NCBI GenBank assembly: GCA_910585455.1
Contig: CAJUEL010000039.1
Coordinates: 1-43,623 of the forward strand
Source of the DNA: an uncultured Eisenbergiella sp.
GTDB lineage: Bacteria; Bacillota; Clostridia; Lachnospirales; Lachnospiraceae
DNA length: 43,623 nucleotides
Direction: 5' to 3'
Shown: in pieces, positions 8,439 to 15,788 of the stretch
Position numbering within the stretch: position 1 is the stretch's first letter
Layout: every line of letters begins with the position of its first letter
Notes under the pieces: generated by a model
Told to the model about the DNA's origin: nothing
The model's database searches: none
What the model saw: only the letters and a program-made list of their open reading frames with translations
Translations under genes and position numbers: made by a program

Positions 8439-9233
8439 ATGTTGCAGGAAGAAAAGTGCAGGGCGCTGATCGGGGACTGTCCGGTTGGCAGCACACTTCT
8501 CATAAAGGAAGTGACAGATTCCACGAATCTGGATATCAAGCGGGCGGCGGAAAACGGCGCCGCCCATGGTCTGGTGGCGGTGGCGGAACAGCAGACAGCG
8601 GGAAAGGGAAGGCGCGGGCGCTCCTGGGTGTCTCCGCCCGGAGAAAATTTATATTTCAGCATGCTGCTGCGCCCCCGGTTTGCGCCGGATGAGGTTTCCA
8701 TGCTCACGCCTGTGATGGCGATCGCGGTGGCGCAGGCGGCGCGCAGCATCGGCCTGGATGCGAAAATCAAATGGCCAAACGACGTGGTGATCGGCGGAAA
8801 GAAGGTATGCGGTATTCTGACGGAGCTTTTCTTTCAGGAAGAAAACCGGTTTTATGTGATCATAGGAACCGGGATCAATGTGAATCAGCCCGGTTTTCCG
8901 GAGGAAATACAGGATAAGGCGACCTCCTTTTTTCAGGAAAAAAAGGAACTGATCGACCGGGAAGAGCTGCTTGCGGCGGTGCTGCATTTTTTTGCGGAAT
9001 ATTATGAAAAGCTGGAAGCATGCCGGGACCTGTCGGGACTGCGCAGCATATACGAAAGCCTGCTGGTCAATTTAAACGCGCAGGTGGAGGTGCTGGATCC
9101 TGTGGGCTCCTGGAAGGGCGTGGCGGAAGGCATTGACGATAAGGGAGAGCTTCTGGTGCGCCATGAGGACGGCAGGCTGGAGGCGGTCTTTGCAGGGGAA
9201 GTATCGGTGAGAGGAATTTACGGATATGTCTGA
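8439..9233 (+). CDS. birA: Biotin--[acetyl-CoA carboxylase] ligase (monofunctional)
   Basis: The 264-aa cytosolic enzyme activates biotin with ATP and transfers it to the carrier-protein lysine. Visible motifs are DSTNLDIKR (about 25-33), the biotin/AMP loop GKGRRGRSW (about 56-64), KWPNDVVIGGKKVCGIL (about 110-126) and GTGINVNQ. The C-terminal SH3-like domain (VGSWKGVAEGID, FAGEVSVRG) is present. No N-terminal helix-turn-helix is found, so this is the monofunctional form without repressor activity. The ATG at 8439 is chosen because AAAAGGA lies 7 nt before it; the frame upstream to 8334 consists of the palindromic repeat. Its end overlaps the next gene by 8 bp, suggesting coupled translation. 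Confidence 0.94.
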   Translation: MLQEEKCRALIGDCPVGSTLLIKEVTDSTNLDIKRAAENGAAHGLVAVAEQQTAGKGRRGRSWVSPPGENLYFSMLLRPRFAPDEVSMLTPVMAIAVAQAARSIGLDAKIKWPNDVVIGGKKVCGILTELFFQEENRFYVIIGTGINVNQPGFPEEIQDKATSFFQEKKELIDREELLAAVLHFFAEYYEKLEACRDLSGLRSIYESLLVNLNAQVEVLDPVGSWKGVAEGIDDKGELLVRHEDGRLEAVFAGEVSVRGIYGYV

Positions 9234-9588
9234 AGGGGCTTATAATCAGGAAAAGGTGGTGCTCTGCGGCGCGAATGCCTATGAGCAGAAATATTATTTC
9301 AATGAGCAGTTTAAGGGGATTCCCCAGTCCATTCAGGATGAGCTGCATATCATCTGCGTGCTTTTTACGGCGGAGGTGGGCGGGATTTTTACCATCGTGT
9401 TTGAACCGGACGGCACGCTCGCACTGGAAACGGACGCGGCGGAGGATGACGTGCTATATGACGAGATATCCAGCGGGCTTTTGGTGGGAGAAATCCGCAG
9501 AAGCCGGCAGGAGCTTTTAGAGTCGCTCAGCCTGTATTATCGCGTGTTTGTTTTGCATGAAAATGTATCGGATTTTTTGGAGGAATGA
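9226..9588 (+). CDS. Conserved small protein between birA and coaX
   Basis: The 120-aa soluble acidic protein has no signal peptide or membrane segment. It starts MSEGAYNQEKVVLCGANAYE, contains QDELHIICVLFTAEVGGIF and ends HENVSDFLEE. I recall this as a conserved uncharacterised family (possibly DUF6145) kept at this position in Lachnospiraceae, but did not check. The start overlaps the birA stop by 8 bp and coaX begins 4 bp after its end, so it is cotranscribed with the CoA and biotin genes. Function unknown. Confidence 0.8.
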   Translation: MSEGAYNQEKVVLCGANAYEQKYYFNEQFKGIPQSIQDELHIICVLFTAEVGGIFTIVFEPDGTLALETDAAEDDVLYDEISSGLLVGEIRRSRQELLESLSLYYRVFVLHENVSDFLEE

Positions 9589-9592
9589 GGAT

Positions 9593-10363
9593 ATGATTCT
9601 GGTTATTGATGTGGGAAATACCAATATCACCTTCGGCGTTTATGAAGGGAAAAAGCTTTTGACGACCTTCCGCATGATGTCCAAGATGCAGCGCACCAGC
9701 GATGAATACGGCATCAATATGCGGGAGCTTTTGCGGATCAATCAGGTGGACTATACCGGGCTGGACGGCACGATCATCGCCAGCGTTGTGCCCAACGTCA
9801 TGCACGCGCTGCTAAACGGAGTCAGGCGGTATCTGAACATGGAGCCGCTCATCGTGGGCTCCGGCATTAAGACGGGAATCCGGATCACCTCGGAGAATCC
9901 CAAGGAGATCGGCCCCGACCGGATTGTAGATGTGGTCGCCGCCTATGAAAAATACGGCGGTCCCGTGCTGGTGCTGGATTTCGGCACGGCAACGACCTAT
10001 GATCTGGTGACGGAGGACGGCAGGTTTGGCGTGGGCATCACCGCGCCCGGCATCCGGATTTCCGCGAAGGCGCTTTGGGAGGATACCGCGAAGCTGCCCG
10101 AAATCGAAATCAAAAAGCCGGATTCCATTCTGGCGCGGGAGACGATTTCCAGCATGCAGGCGGGGCTCGTGTACGGACAGATCGGGCAGACCGAGTATAT
10201 CGTCAATCAGGTGAAAAAGGAAACGGGCTATACCGCTTTGAAGGTGGTGGCGACCGGCGGTCTGGGCAGGATCATTGCGGACGAGACGGATGCGATCGAC
10301 GTTTATGACAGCTCGCTCACGCTGGATGGGCTGCGGATTTTATATGAAAAGAACAGGAAATGA
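9593..10363 (+). CDS. coaX: Type III pantothenate kinase
   Basis: The 256-aa cytosolic enzyme phosphorylates pantothenate, the first step of CoA synthesis. It begins MILVIDVGNTNITFGVYEG, the ASKHA-fold phosphate-1 motif with the essential Asp. VLDFGTATTYDLV (about 124-136) is the second ATP motif, GPDRIVDVVAAYEKYGG precedes it, and ATGGLGRIIA (about 222-231) is the adenosine motif. The length is typical. The ATG at 9593 is chosen over an upstream frame extension to 9548 because GGAGGAATGAGG lies just before it and the extension lies inside the previous gene. It belongs to the birA-coaX-dusB operon. Confidence 0.96.
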   Translation: MILVIDVGNTNITFGVYEGKKLLTTFRMMSKMQRTSDEYGINMRELLRINQVDYTGLDGTIIASVVPNVMHALLNGVRRYLNMEPLIVGSGIKTGIRITSENPKEIGPDRIVDVVAAYEKYGGPVLVLDFGTATTYDLVTEDGRFGVGITAPGIRISAKALWEDTAKLPEIEIKKPDSILARETISSMQAGLVYGQIGQTEYIVNQVKKETGYTALKVVATGGLGRIIADETDAIDVYDSSLTLDGLRILYEKNRK

Positions 10364-10378
10364 CGAAAGGAAATGACG

Positions 10379-11341
10379 ATGAGCCAGCTTGTAATCGGCA
10401 ATGTGACTTTACAAAATAACGTGATTTTGGCTCCCATGGCAGGCGTGAGTGACCTGCCATTTCGTTTGCTTTGCGCACGGCAGGGAGCAGGGATGGTCTG
10501 CACGGAAATGATCAGCGCGAAGGCGATTTTTTACAGAAATAAAAATACGGAGGAGCTTATGCAGATCCATCCGGAGGAAGGTCCCGTTTCCCTGCAGCTG
10601 TTCGGTTCCGATCCGGATATCGTCAGCGAAATGGCAAAAAAGATCGAGGAGTGCCCTTTTTCCGTGCTGGATCTGAACATGGGCTGCCCGGTGCCGAAGG
10701 TGGTGAATAACGGGGAGGGCAGCGCGCTTATGAAAAATCCTCCGCTGGCCGGAAGGATCATCGAAAAGACAGCCCGGGCTGTCAAAAAGCCTGTCACCGT
10801 CAAAATCAGGAAGGGCTTTGATCAAAACAGCGTAAACGCGGTGGAAATCGCCCGGATTGCCCAGGAGTCGGGCGCGGCGGCTGTGGCGGTGCATGGGCGG
10901 ACGCGGGAGCAGTACTATTCCGGCGAAGCGGACTGGGATATCATCGCCCAGGTGAAGGCGGCGGTGCATATTCCTGTGCTGGGAAACGGGGATGTGACGG
11001 ACGCAGATTCTGCCCTGCGGATGTTAGAACAGACGGGCTGCGACGGAATTTTAGTCGGCAGGGCGGCGCAGGGAAATCCCTGGATTTTCCGGGAGATCAG
11101 GGCGGCGCTTGCAGGGGAGGAAATACCGGAGCGCCCGGACCGGCAGGAAATTTATGAGATGATTGTGGAGCACGCGAGGCTTCTGGGGGAATATAAGGGG
11201 GAATATGTGGCGGTGCGGGAAATGCGCAAGCATATGGCATGGTACACCACCGGTTTCCCTCATTCCGCAGGGCTGCGCCGGAGGATCAACGAAATGGAAA
11301 CCATGGCCCAACTCATCGAGGGCATGCGGGAGATCCTGTGA
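10379..11341 (+). CDS. dusB: tRNA-dihydrouridine synthase
   Basis: The 320-aa FMN enzyme reduces uridine to dihydrouridine in tRNA D-loops. Motifs: NVILAPMAGVSDLPFR (FMN-binding N-terminus), DLNMGCPVPKVVNNGEGSAL containing the catalytic Cys (about 99), PVTVKIRKGFD, VHGRTREQYYSG and GNGDV followed by GILVGRAAQGNPW. The DusB subgroup is the usual Clostridia form and the length agrees. The ATG at 10379 is preferred to that at 10373 because AAAGGA then sits at a normal 7-nt distance. It follows coaX by 15 bp in the same operon; the TGA stop merges into GAACTGCTAC, a possible fragment of the dispersed repeat. Confidence 0.94.
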   Translation: MSQLVIGNVTLQNNVILAPMAGVSDLPFRLLCARQGAGMVCTEMISAKAIFYRNKNTEELMQIHPEEGPVSLQLFGSDPDIVSEMAKKIEECPFSVLDLNMGCPVPKVVNNGEGSALMKNPPLAGRIIEKTARAVKKPVTVKIRKGFDQNSVNAVEIARIAQESGAAAVAVHGRTREQYYSGEADWDIIAQVKAAVHIPVLGNGDVTDADSALRMLEQTGCDGILVGRAAQGNPWIFREIRAALAGEEIPERPDRQEIYEMIVEHARLLGEYKGEYVAVREMRKHMAWYTTGFPHSAGLRRRINEMETMAQLIEGMREIL

Positions 11342-11386
11342 ACTGCTACAACGAATGAAACGGCGGGCGGCGGCATATAGTTCAAT

Positions 11387-12076
11387 ATGAAGGAAATCAG
11401 ATATCTTATGAACGGCAGAATGCCGGAGATAAAAAAAGGATTATGGACACTTAAGCCGCGGGCGCAGGTGGAGCGGTTTTGCTGGCAGGAGAATGTGGTC
11501 AGTCTGTGCCTGGTGCCGCCGGTCTGGGCAGGAACGCACCGGCTGGCAGATTTTGTGCGCGCTTTAGAGGAGGAAGGGGCGCTTTGGATCGCGCCGGAGC
11601 TGGAGGGAGAGTTTCCGGGATACAGGCAGCCGCTTCCGGAGCCGGAGCTTGGCGCTTTTTTGCTGCAACAGCAGCCTTTTCGGGAAAATCTGGTGATTTT
11701 GACCGGAGGGGAGAGCTGGTGGCAGGAGAGATTTCTGGAGGATGTATTCCAGGATTTGAACGGATTATATCTGGTGGGAAAGCGGCAGGAAGGGGAGATG
11801 GAGCATTTTCTGGAATGGATATGCGAACAGAGCGGACTTGCTGCCTGTGTGACGGAGCGGATGCCGGAAACCGACGGGCGCAAAACCGCGGTGGTGGATC
11901 TTTGCCGGGACAGCCGGGCGCACTGCCGGAGGGTTGCGCCGGGAAGCCTGTATCTGGATCTCACCTCGGATCCGGAAAAATGCCGGATTTTCAGGGCAAA
12001 AAGAAGGGATATTTCCTATATATCCGCCCGAAATTACCTTGACACTGCTTTCAAAGCACGGTATAATGCGATGTGA
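11387..12076 (+). CDS. Hypothetical protein between dusB and greA
   Basis: The 229-aa soluble protein is not recognised. It is rich in Trp, Glu and Leu (for example MPEIKKGLWTLKPRAQVERFC and GGESWWQERFLEDVF) and contains several Cys, without a metal-binding pattern, signal peptide or membrane helix. The ribosome binding site is poor (only GGCGGGCGGCGG well upstream), so expression may depend on dusB translation. Its last 13 codons carry the consensus greA promoter. Open frame length and position in a housekeeping operon argue that it is a real gene. Function unknown. Confidence 0.7.
   Translation: MKEIRYLMNGRMPEIKKGLWTLKPRAQVERFCWQENVVSLCLVPPVWAGTHRLADFVRALEEEGALWIAPELEGEFPGYRQPLPEPELGAFLLQQQPFRENLVILTGGESWWQERFLEDVFQDLNGLYLVGKRQEGEMEHFLEWICEQSGLAACVTERMPETDGRKTAVVDLCRDSRAHCRRVAPGSLYLDLTSDPEKCRIFRAKRRDISYISARNYLDTAFKARYNAM
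12039..12067 (+). promoter_or_regulatory. Consensus promoter for greA-lysS
   Basis: TTGACA (12039-12044), a 17-nt spacer and TATAAT (12062-12067) match the sigma-A consensus exactly. The promoter lies inside the 3' end of the preceding gene and predicts a start near 12074. Confidence 0.9.
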
Positions 12077-12126
12077 TTAAGACTGTCTCTTTTTTCCATA
12101 ATATGTGGGGAAAGGGAGGCAAGAAA

Positions 12127-12180
12127 ATGGGAAACAGAGGGAATGGCCATGGAAGAGAAAAAGAATATTTTAACCTATGA
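12127..12180 (+). other. 17-codon reading frame overlapping the greA start
   Basis: ATG at 12127 has a better ribosome binding site (AAAGGGAGG, 6-7 nt spacing) than the greA start 22 nt downstream. It opens a 17-codon frame (begins MGNRGNG) that ends with TGA at 12178-12180 inside greA in another frame. It could be a leader peptide or a ribosome-loading frame; it may also be chance. Confidence 0.35.
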
Positions 12181-12631
12181 AGGACTTCGAAAGTATGAGA
12201 ATGAGCTGCACGAGCTTAAGGTGAATAAACGTCAGGAAGTGGCGCAGAAGATCAAGGAAGCGAGAGAGCAGGGCGACCTTTCCGAGAATGCGGAATATGA
12301 TGCGGCGAAGGACGAGCAGCGGGACATCGAGGCGCGGATCGAGGAGCTTGAGAAAATTTTAAAGAACGCGGAAGTCGTTGTGGAGGACGAGGTTGATCTG
12401 GACAGAATCAACATCGGCTGTCAGGTGAAAATTCTGGATCTGGAATTCGATGAGGAGCTGGATTACAAAATTGTAGGTTCTACGGAAGCGAACAGCTTAA
12501 AGGGTAAAATTTCCAATGAATCTCCGGTGGGCAAGGCGTTGATCGGCGCCAAAATCGGAGATCTGGTGGAAGTGGAAACACAGGCGGGCGTATTACAGTA
12601 CAGAGTGCTGGAGATTGAGCGCTCCAATTGA
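12149..12631 (+). CDS. greA: Transcription elongation factor GreA
   Basis: The 160-aa protein rescues backtracked RNA polymerase by stimulating cleavage of the nascent RNA. The N-terminal coiled coil (residues about 8-80) carries LTYEGLRKYENELHEL and the tip motif EQGDLSENAEYDAAKDEQ with the conserved acidic residues. The C-terminal FKBP-like domain has GSTEANSLKGKISNESPVGKALIGAKIGD. Length is normal. The ATG at 12149 gives AGAGGGA a proper 6-nt spacing; the in-frame ATG at 12143 would be too close. A consensus promoter sits at 12039 and lysS follows 11 bp later, so greA and lysS are cotranscribed. Confidence 0.96.
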   Translation: MEEKKNILTYEGLRKYENELHELKVNKRQEVAQKIKEAREQGDLSENAEYDAAKDEQRDIEARIEELEKILKNAEVVVEDEVDLDRINIGCQVKILDLEFDEELDYKIVGSTEANSLKGKISNESPVGKALIGAKIGDLVEVETQAGVLQYRVLEIERSN

Positions 12632-12642
12632 GGAGATTGAAT

Positions 12643-14133
12643 ATGGCAGAGAATAATAATACGACACAGGAAAAGGATTTAAACCAGATCCTGAAGGTGA
12701 GAAGGGAAAAGCTTGCTGCCCTGCAGGAAGCGGGAAAGGATCCCTTTCGCCATGTGAAATACGATGTGACGGCGCACAGCGCGGATATCCGGGAACAGTT
12801 TGATGAGATGGAGGGGCAGACGGTCAGCATTGCCGGGCGCGTCATGTTCAAGCGCGTTATGGGCAAGGCGTCCTTTTGCAACGTACAGGACCTGAAGGGC
12901 AGCATACAGGCATATGTGGCCAGGGACAGCATCGGGGAAGAGCCCTACGCGGATTTTAAGAAGTTTGACGTAGGGGATATTGTCGGCATCAGGGGTGAGG
13001 TTTTCAAGACCAAAACGGGTGAAATATCCGTCCACGCGGCGGAGGTGGTGCTGCTCTCCAAGAGCCTGCAGGTGCTTCCCGAAAAATACCATGGGCTGAC
13101 CAACACGGATTTGAGATATCGGCAGCGCTATGTGGATCTGATCATGAATCAGGAAGTGAAGGAAACCTTTGTGAAGCGTTCCAAAATCATCAGCGCGATC
13201 CGCCGCTATCTGGATGGACAGGGCTTTATGGAGGTGGAAACGCCCATGCTGGTGGCAAACGCGGGCGGCGCGGCGGCGCGCCCCTTTGAGACCCATTACA
13301 ACGCGCTGGATGAGGATGTGAAGCTGCGCATTTCTCTGGAGCTTTACTTAAAGCGCCTGATCGTTGGCGGCATGGAACGGGTCTATGAAATCGGCAGAGT
13401 GTTCCGCAATGAGGGCGTGGATACCAGACACAATCCGGAGTTTACGCTGATGGAGCTCTATCAGGCATATACCGACTACCACGGCATGATGGACCTTTCC
13501 GAAAACCTTTACCGCTATGTGGCGAAGGAGGTGCTGGGCAGCTTAAAGCTTCCCTATGGAGAGCATGAGCTGGATCTGGAGAAGCCCTTTGCGCGCATCA
13601 CCATGCTGGATGCGGTGAAGCAATACGCGGGGGTGGACTTTAACGAGATCCATTCTGACGAAGAGGCGAAGGCGCTGGCGAAGGAGCATCACATTGAATT
13701 TGAGGGCAGGCATAAGAAGGGCGATATTTTGAGCCTTTTCTTTGAGGAATATGTGGAGGAGCATCTGATTCAGCCGACCTTCGTCATGGATCATCCGGTG
13801 GAGATTTCTCCCCTGACCAAGAAAAAGCCGGAAAATCCGGACTATGTGGAACGGTTTGAGCTGTTCATGAACGGCTGGGAGATGGCGAACGCCTATTCCG
13901 AATTGAACGATCCCATCGATCAGCGGGAACGCTTCCAGGCACAGGAAGCGCTGCTTTCCCAGGGGGACGAAGAGGCGAATACGACCGATGAGGATTTCAT
14001 GAACGCGCTGGAAATCGGTATGCCCCCGACGGGCGGTATCGGGTTTGGGATTGACCGGATGGTGATGCTGATGACGAATTCGATGGCGATTCGGGATGTG
14101 CTGTTGTTCCCGACCATGCGCACAGTTGATTAA
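12643..14133 (+). CDS. lysS: Lysyl-tRNA synthetase, class II
   Basis: The 496-aa enzyme charges tRNA-Lys. An N-terminal OB-fold anticodon domain (about 50-150, VSIAGRVMFKRVMGKASF) leads to the class II core. Motif 2 is FRNEGVDTRHNPEFTLMELY (about 255-275), and motif 3 is GIGFGIDRMVMLMTNS (about 467-482) near the C-terminus. PMLVANAGGAAARPF is the conserved lysine-site region. The length is typical of bacterial LysS. The ATG at 12643 is chosen because GAGGAG lies 7 nt before it. No T-box leader is visible; expression probably comes from the greA promoter. A terminator at 14187 ends the operon. Confidence 0.97.
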   Translation: MAENNNTTQEKDLNQILKVRREKLAALQEAGKDPFRHVKYDVTAHSADIREQFDEMEGQTVSIAGRVMFKRVMGKASFCNVQDLKGSIQAYVARDSIGEEPYADFKKFDVGDIVGIRGEVFKTKTGEISVHAAEVVLLSKSLQVLPEKYHGLTNTDLRYRQRYVDLIMNQEVKETFVKRSKIISAIRRYLDGQGFMEVETPMLVANAGGAAARPFETHYNALDEDVKLRISLELYLKRLIVGGMERVYEIGRVFRNEGVDTRHNPEFTLMELYQAYTDYHGMMDLSENLYRYVAKEVLGSLKLPYGEHELDLEKPFARITMLDAVKQYAGVDFNEIHSDEEAKALAKEHHIEFEGRHKKGDILSLFFEEYVEEHLIQPTFVMDHPVEISPLTKKKPENPDYVERFELFMNGWEMANAYSELNDPIDQRERFQAQEALLSQGDEEANTTDEDFMNALEIGMPPTGGIGFGIDRMVMLMTNSMAIRDVLLFPTMRTVD

Positions 14134-14186
14134 AAGAGCTGATAAAATCAAATGTTTATGGTTAGCGGGAAGTGATTTCAGATTAG

Positions 14187-14224
14187 GCGGTATAGTCCTG
14201 ATTATAAGGGCTGTACCGTCTTTT
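14187..14224 (+). terminator. Terminator of the greA-lysS operon
   Basis: A 12-bp stem from 14188 (CGGTATAGTCCT) pairs with AGGGCTGTACCG ending at 14218, with two G-U wobbles and a 7-8-nt loop, followed by TCTTTT. Confidence 0.75.
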
Positions 14225-14256
14225 CACGTTCCGGTGCGCCTTGTCTGTCTGATTTT

Positions 14257-14490
14257 GTGGCAGAAAGGAAATTGATTTGCTATGTCCATGAAATCAGGGG
14301 TCTGGTAGAGTACACGGGGGAAGAGCAATGGAGGCAGCGTGCGGACGGCATCTGGAGGCATGGGCAGATGTGTATTTCGGACGGGACGCTGGAGATTGAT
14401 GGAAAAGCGCTGCGCCGCATGCTTTGGGAGGACAGCGACAGATATGGAAAAATATCGCAGGGAGGAGAGCCCTATGCTCAAACAGATTAA
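14257..14490 (+). other. Doubtful 77-codon frame before the LysR gene
   Basis: A frame opening with GTG at 14257 (CYVHEIRGLVEYTG, ending QGGEPYAQTD) covers most of the lysS-LysR gap and overlaps the LysR start by 17 bp. It has no ribosome binding site and no family was recognised. It may be a remnant of a gene whose 5' end is lost, or noise. Confidence 0.25.
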
Positions 14491-15214
14491 ATATTTTCAG
14501 GCAGTTGTCCGCTGTAACAGCTTCAGCGAAGCGGCGGAGGAATGTTACATCTCCCAGTCTGCCATATCACAACAGATACAGGCTTTGGAACGGGAGCTTG
14601 GCGTCAGCCTGCTGGAGCGTAAAAACAGGAAGTTTACTGTCACTCCCGCAGGGGAGCATTTTTATAAAAAGAGCCTTATCCTGACGGCGGACTTTGATAA
14701 ACTGTGCAGGGAAACGGTTCAAATTGCATGTGGGAAGGATGCCCGGCTCTGTGTCGGTTATCTGAAAGGATACAGTGGAAGGGAGTTCCATCAGGCAGTT
14801 GCTGATTTCACGGAAAAATATCCGGATGTGTCAATTCAGATCATCAATGGCAACCATGAGGAACTTTATGATGAATTGCGTCAGGAACGTGTGGATCTGG
14901 TCCTGAGCGATCAAAGGAGGGCATTCTCCGATGAATATGTGAACTCCCTGCTGATTACTCATGAATGTTATATTGAAATAGCGGGACGCCATGCCATTGC
15001 CGGGATGGAGAGCGTGGGCAAAGGGTTCATGCCGGTGGAAGGGGATGGACAGCCTGTGCAGCAGTTTGGAACAACCCTGCACCGTGTACCGCTTTTACGG
15101 AATGGCAAGCCAATAAAGAGAAATTACTGTGCATTCTGGAAGGCAGACAATTCCGGTTATTACATAGAGGAGTTTGCTGATATTCTGAAATCTAAATTTT
15201 CTGTAAGCTGCTGA
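14474..15214 (+). CDS. LysR-type regulator with internal in-frame deletion
   Basis: The 246-aa product starts MLKQIKYFQAVVRCNSFSEA, a textbook LysR winged helix-turn-helix (SAISQQIQALERELGV, about 30-45). An effector-binding domain follows (VDLVLSDQRRAFSD, about 139). After HAIAGMESV it jumps directly to GKGFMPVEGDGQPVQQFG. Full-length relatives (about 295-300 aa) carry some 50 further residues between these points, so the cofactor domain lacks a central segment although the frame is open. The regulator may therefore be unable to sense its inducer. The start at 14474 has GGAGGAG 6-7 nt upstream. It sits on the same strand ahead of the oxidoreductase genes, and a LysR-box-like palindrome lies at 15263. 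Confidence 0.8.
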   Translation: MLKQIKYFQAVVRCNSFSEAAEECYISQSAISQQIQALERELGVSLLERKNRKFTVTPAGEHFYKKSLILTADFDKLCRETVQIACGKDARLCVGYLKGYSGREFHQAVADFTEKYPDVSIQIINGNHEELYDELRQERVDLVLSDQRRAFSDEYVNSLLITHECYIEIAGRHAIAGMESVGKGFMPVEGDGQPVQQFGTTLHRVPLLRNGKPIKRNYCAFWKADNSGYYIEEFADILKSKFSVSC

Positions 15215-15226
15215 CAGGCAGACGAT

Positions 15227-15258
15227 AACAGCTGTATCCATAAAAGGGTACGGCTGTT
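15227..15258 (+). terminator. Hairpin after the LysR gene
   Basis: AACAGCTGTATCC (15227-15239) pairs with GGGTACGGCTGTT (15246-15258), 13 bp with two G-U pairs. Only TTC follows, so termination may be weak. Confidence 0.45.
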
Positions 15259-15262
15259 TCGT

Positions 15263-15277
15263 ATAAGATTTTCTTAT
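15263..15277 (+). promoter_or_regulatory. LysR-type operator (candidate)
   Basis: ATAAGA-TTT-TCTTAT is a perfect interrupted palindrome containing the T-N11-A pattern of LysR boxes. It is centred about 64 bp before the predicted start of the promoter at 15299, the normal position of a LysR recognition site. Confidence 0.55.
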
Positions 15278-15298
15278 TAAATATCTCTGAAAGTGAAA

Positions 15299-15327
15299 TT
15301 GTTCCGGATAGCCAGCGCTAATATAAT
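15299..15327 (+). promoter_or_regulatory. Promoter of the oxidoreductase operon
   Basis: TTGTTC (15299-15304), a 17-nt spacer and TATAAT (15322-15327). The poor -35 fits an activator-dependent promoter under the upstream LysR-like protein. Confidence 0.65.
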
Positions 15328-15375
15328 AAAGACAGAAAATAAACCCCCTAAAAATAAATGAGAGGAGATAGGAAG

Positions 15376-15765
15376 ATGAAAGTGTTAGCTGTCAGTGCAA
15401 GCCCCAGGGACGGAGGAAATTCCGATGTCCTGTGCGACCAGTTTTTAAAAGGGGCGGCAGATGTTAGCATCCTTGCGACTCCGGTATATTTTTATTCCAT
15501 GAACGCCCAGATGAAAGCCTTTATTGACAGATGCCTGCCCAGATATCAGGAGATCAGGAATAAAATGTTTTATTATATCATTACCGCTGCGGACCCTCAG
15601 CACAGCGCGGCTGATGAGACGATTGCAGGGCTGCGGGGCTACTTAAGATGCCTGCCCGGCGCACAGGAAAAGGGCATCATCTATGGGACCGGCACATGGG
15701 ATCTGAATGATGTCTACAGACATCCGGCCTTTGACAAGGCATATGAAACAGGAAAAAATATATAG
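15376..15765 (+). CDS. NAD(P)H-dependent flavin oxidoreductase with internal deletion
   Basis: The 129-aa product begins MKVLAVSASPRDGGNSDVLC, the FMN phosphate-binding loop of the flavodoxin-like NADPH-dependent reductase family. It has ATPVYFYSMNAQMKAFIDR and ends YETGKNI as full-length relatives do. After FLKGAAD it passes straight to VSILATPVYF. Relatives of about 180 aa have roughly 45-50 residues here, including a Cys-rich loop (C-x2-C type). The frame is kept, so this is an in-frame deletion that probably destroys the FMN site. The ATG at 15376 has AGGAGATAGGA just upstream. First gene after the LysR-controlled promoter. Confidence 0.75.
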   Translation: MKVLAVSASPRDGGNSDVLCDQFLKGAADVSILATPVYFYSMNAQMKAFIDRCLPRYQEIRNKMFYYIITAADPQHSAADETIAGLRGYLRCLPGAQEKGIIYGTGTWDLNDVYRHPAFDKAYETGKNI

Positions 15766-15788
15766 AAGATCAAAGGAGAGAGCGCATT

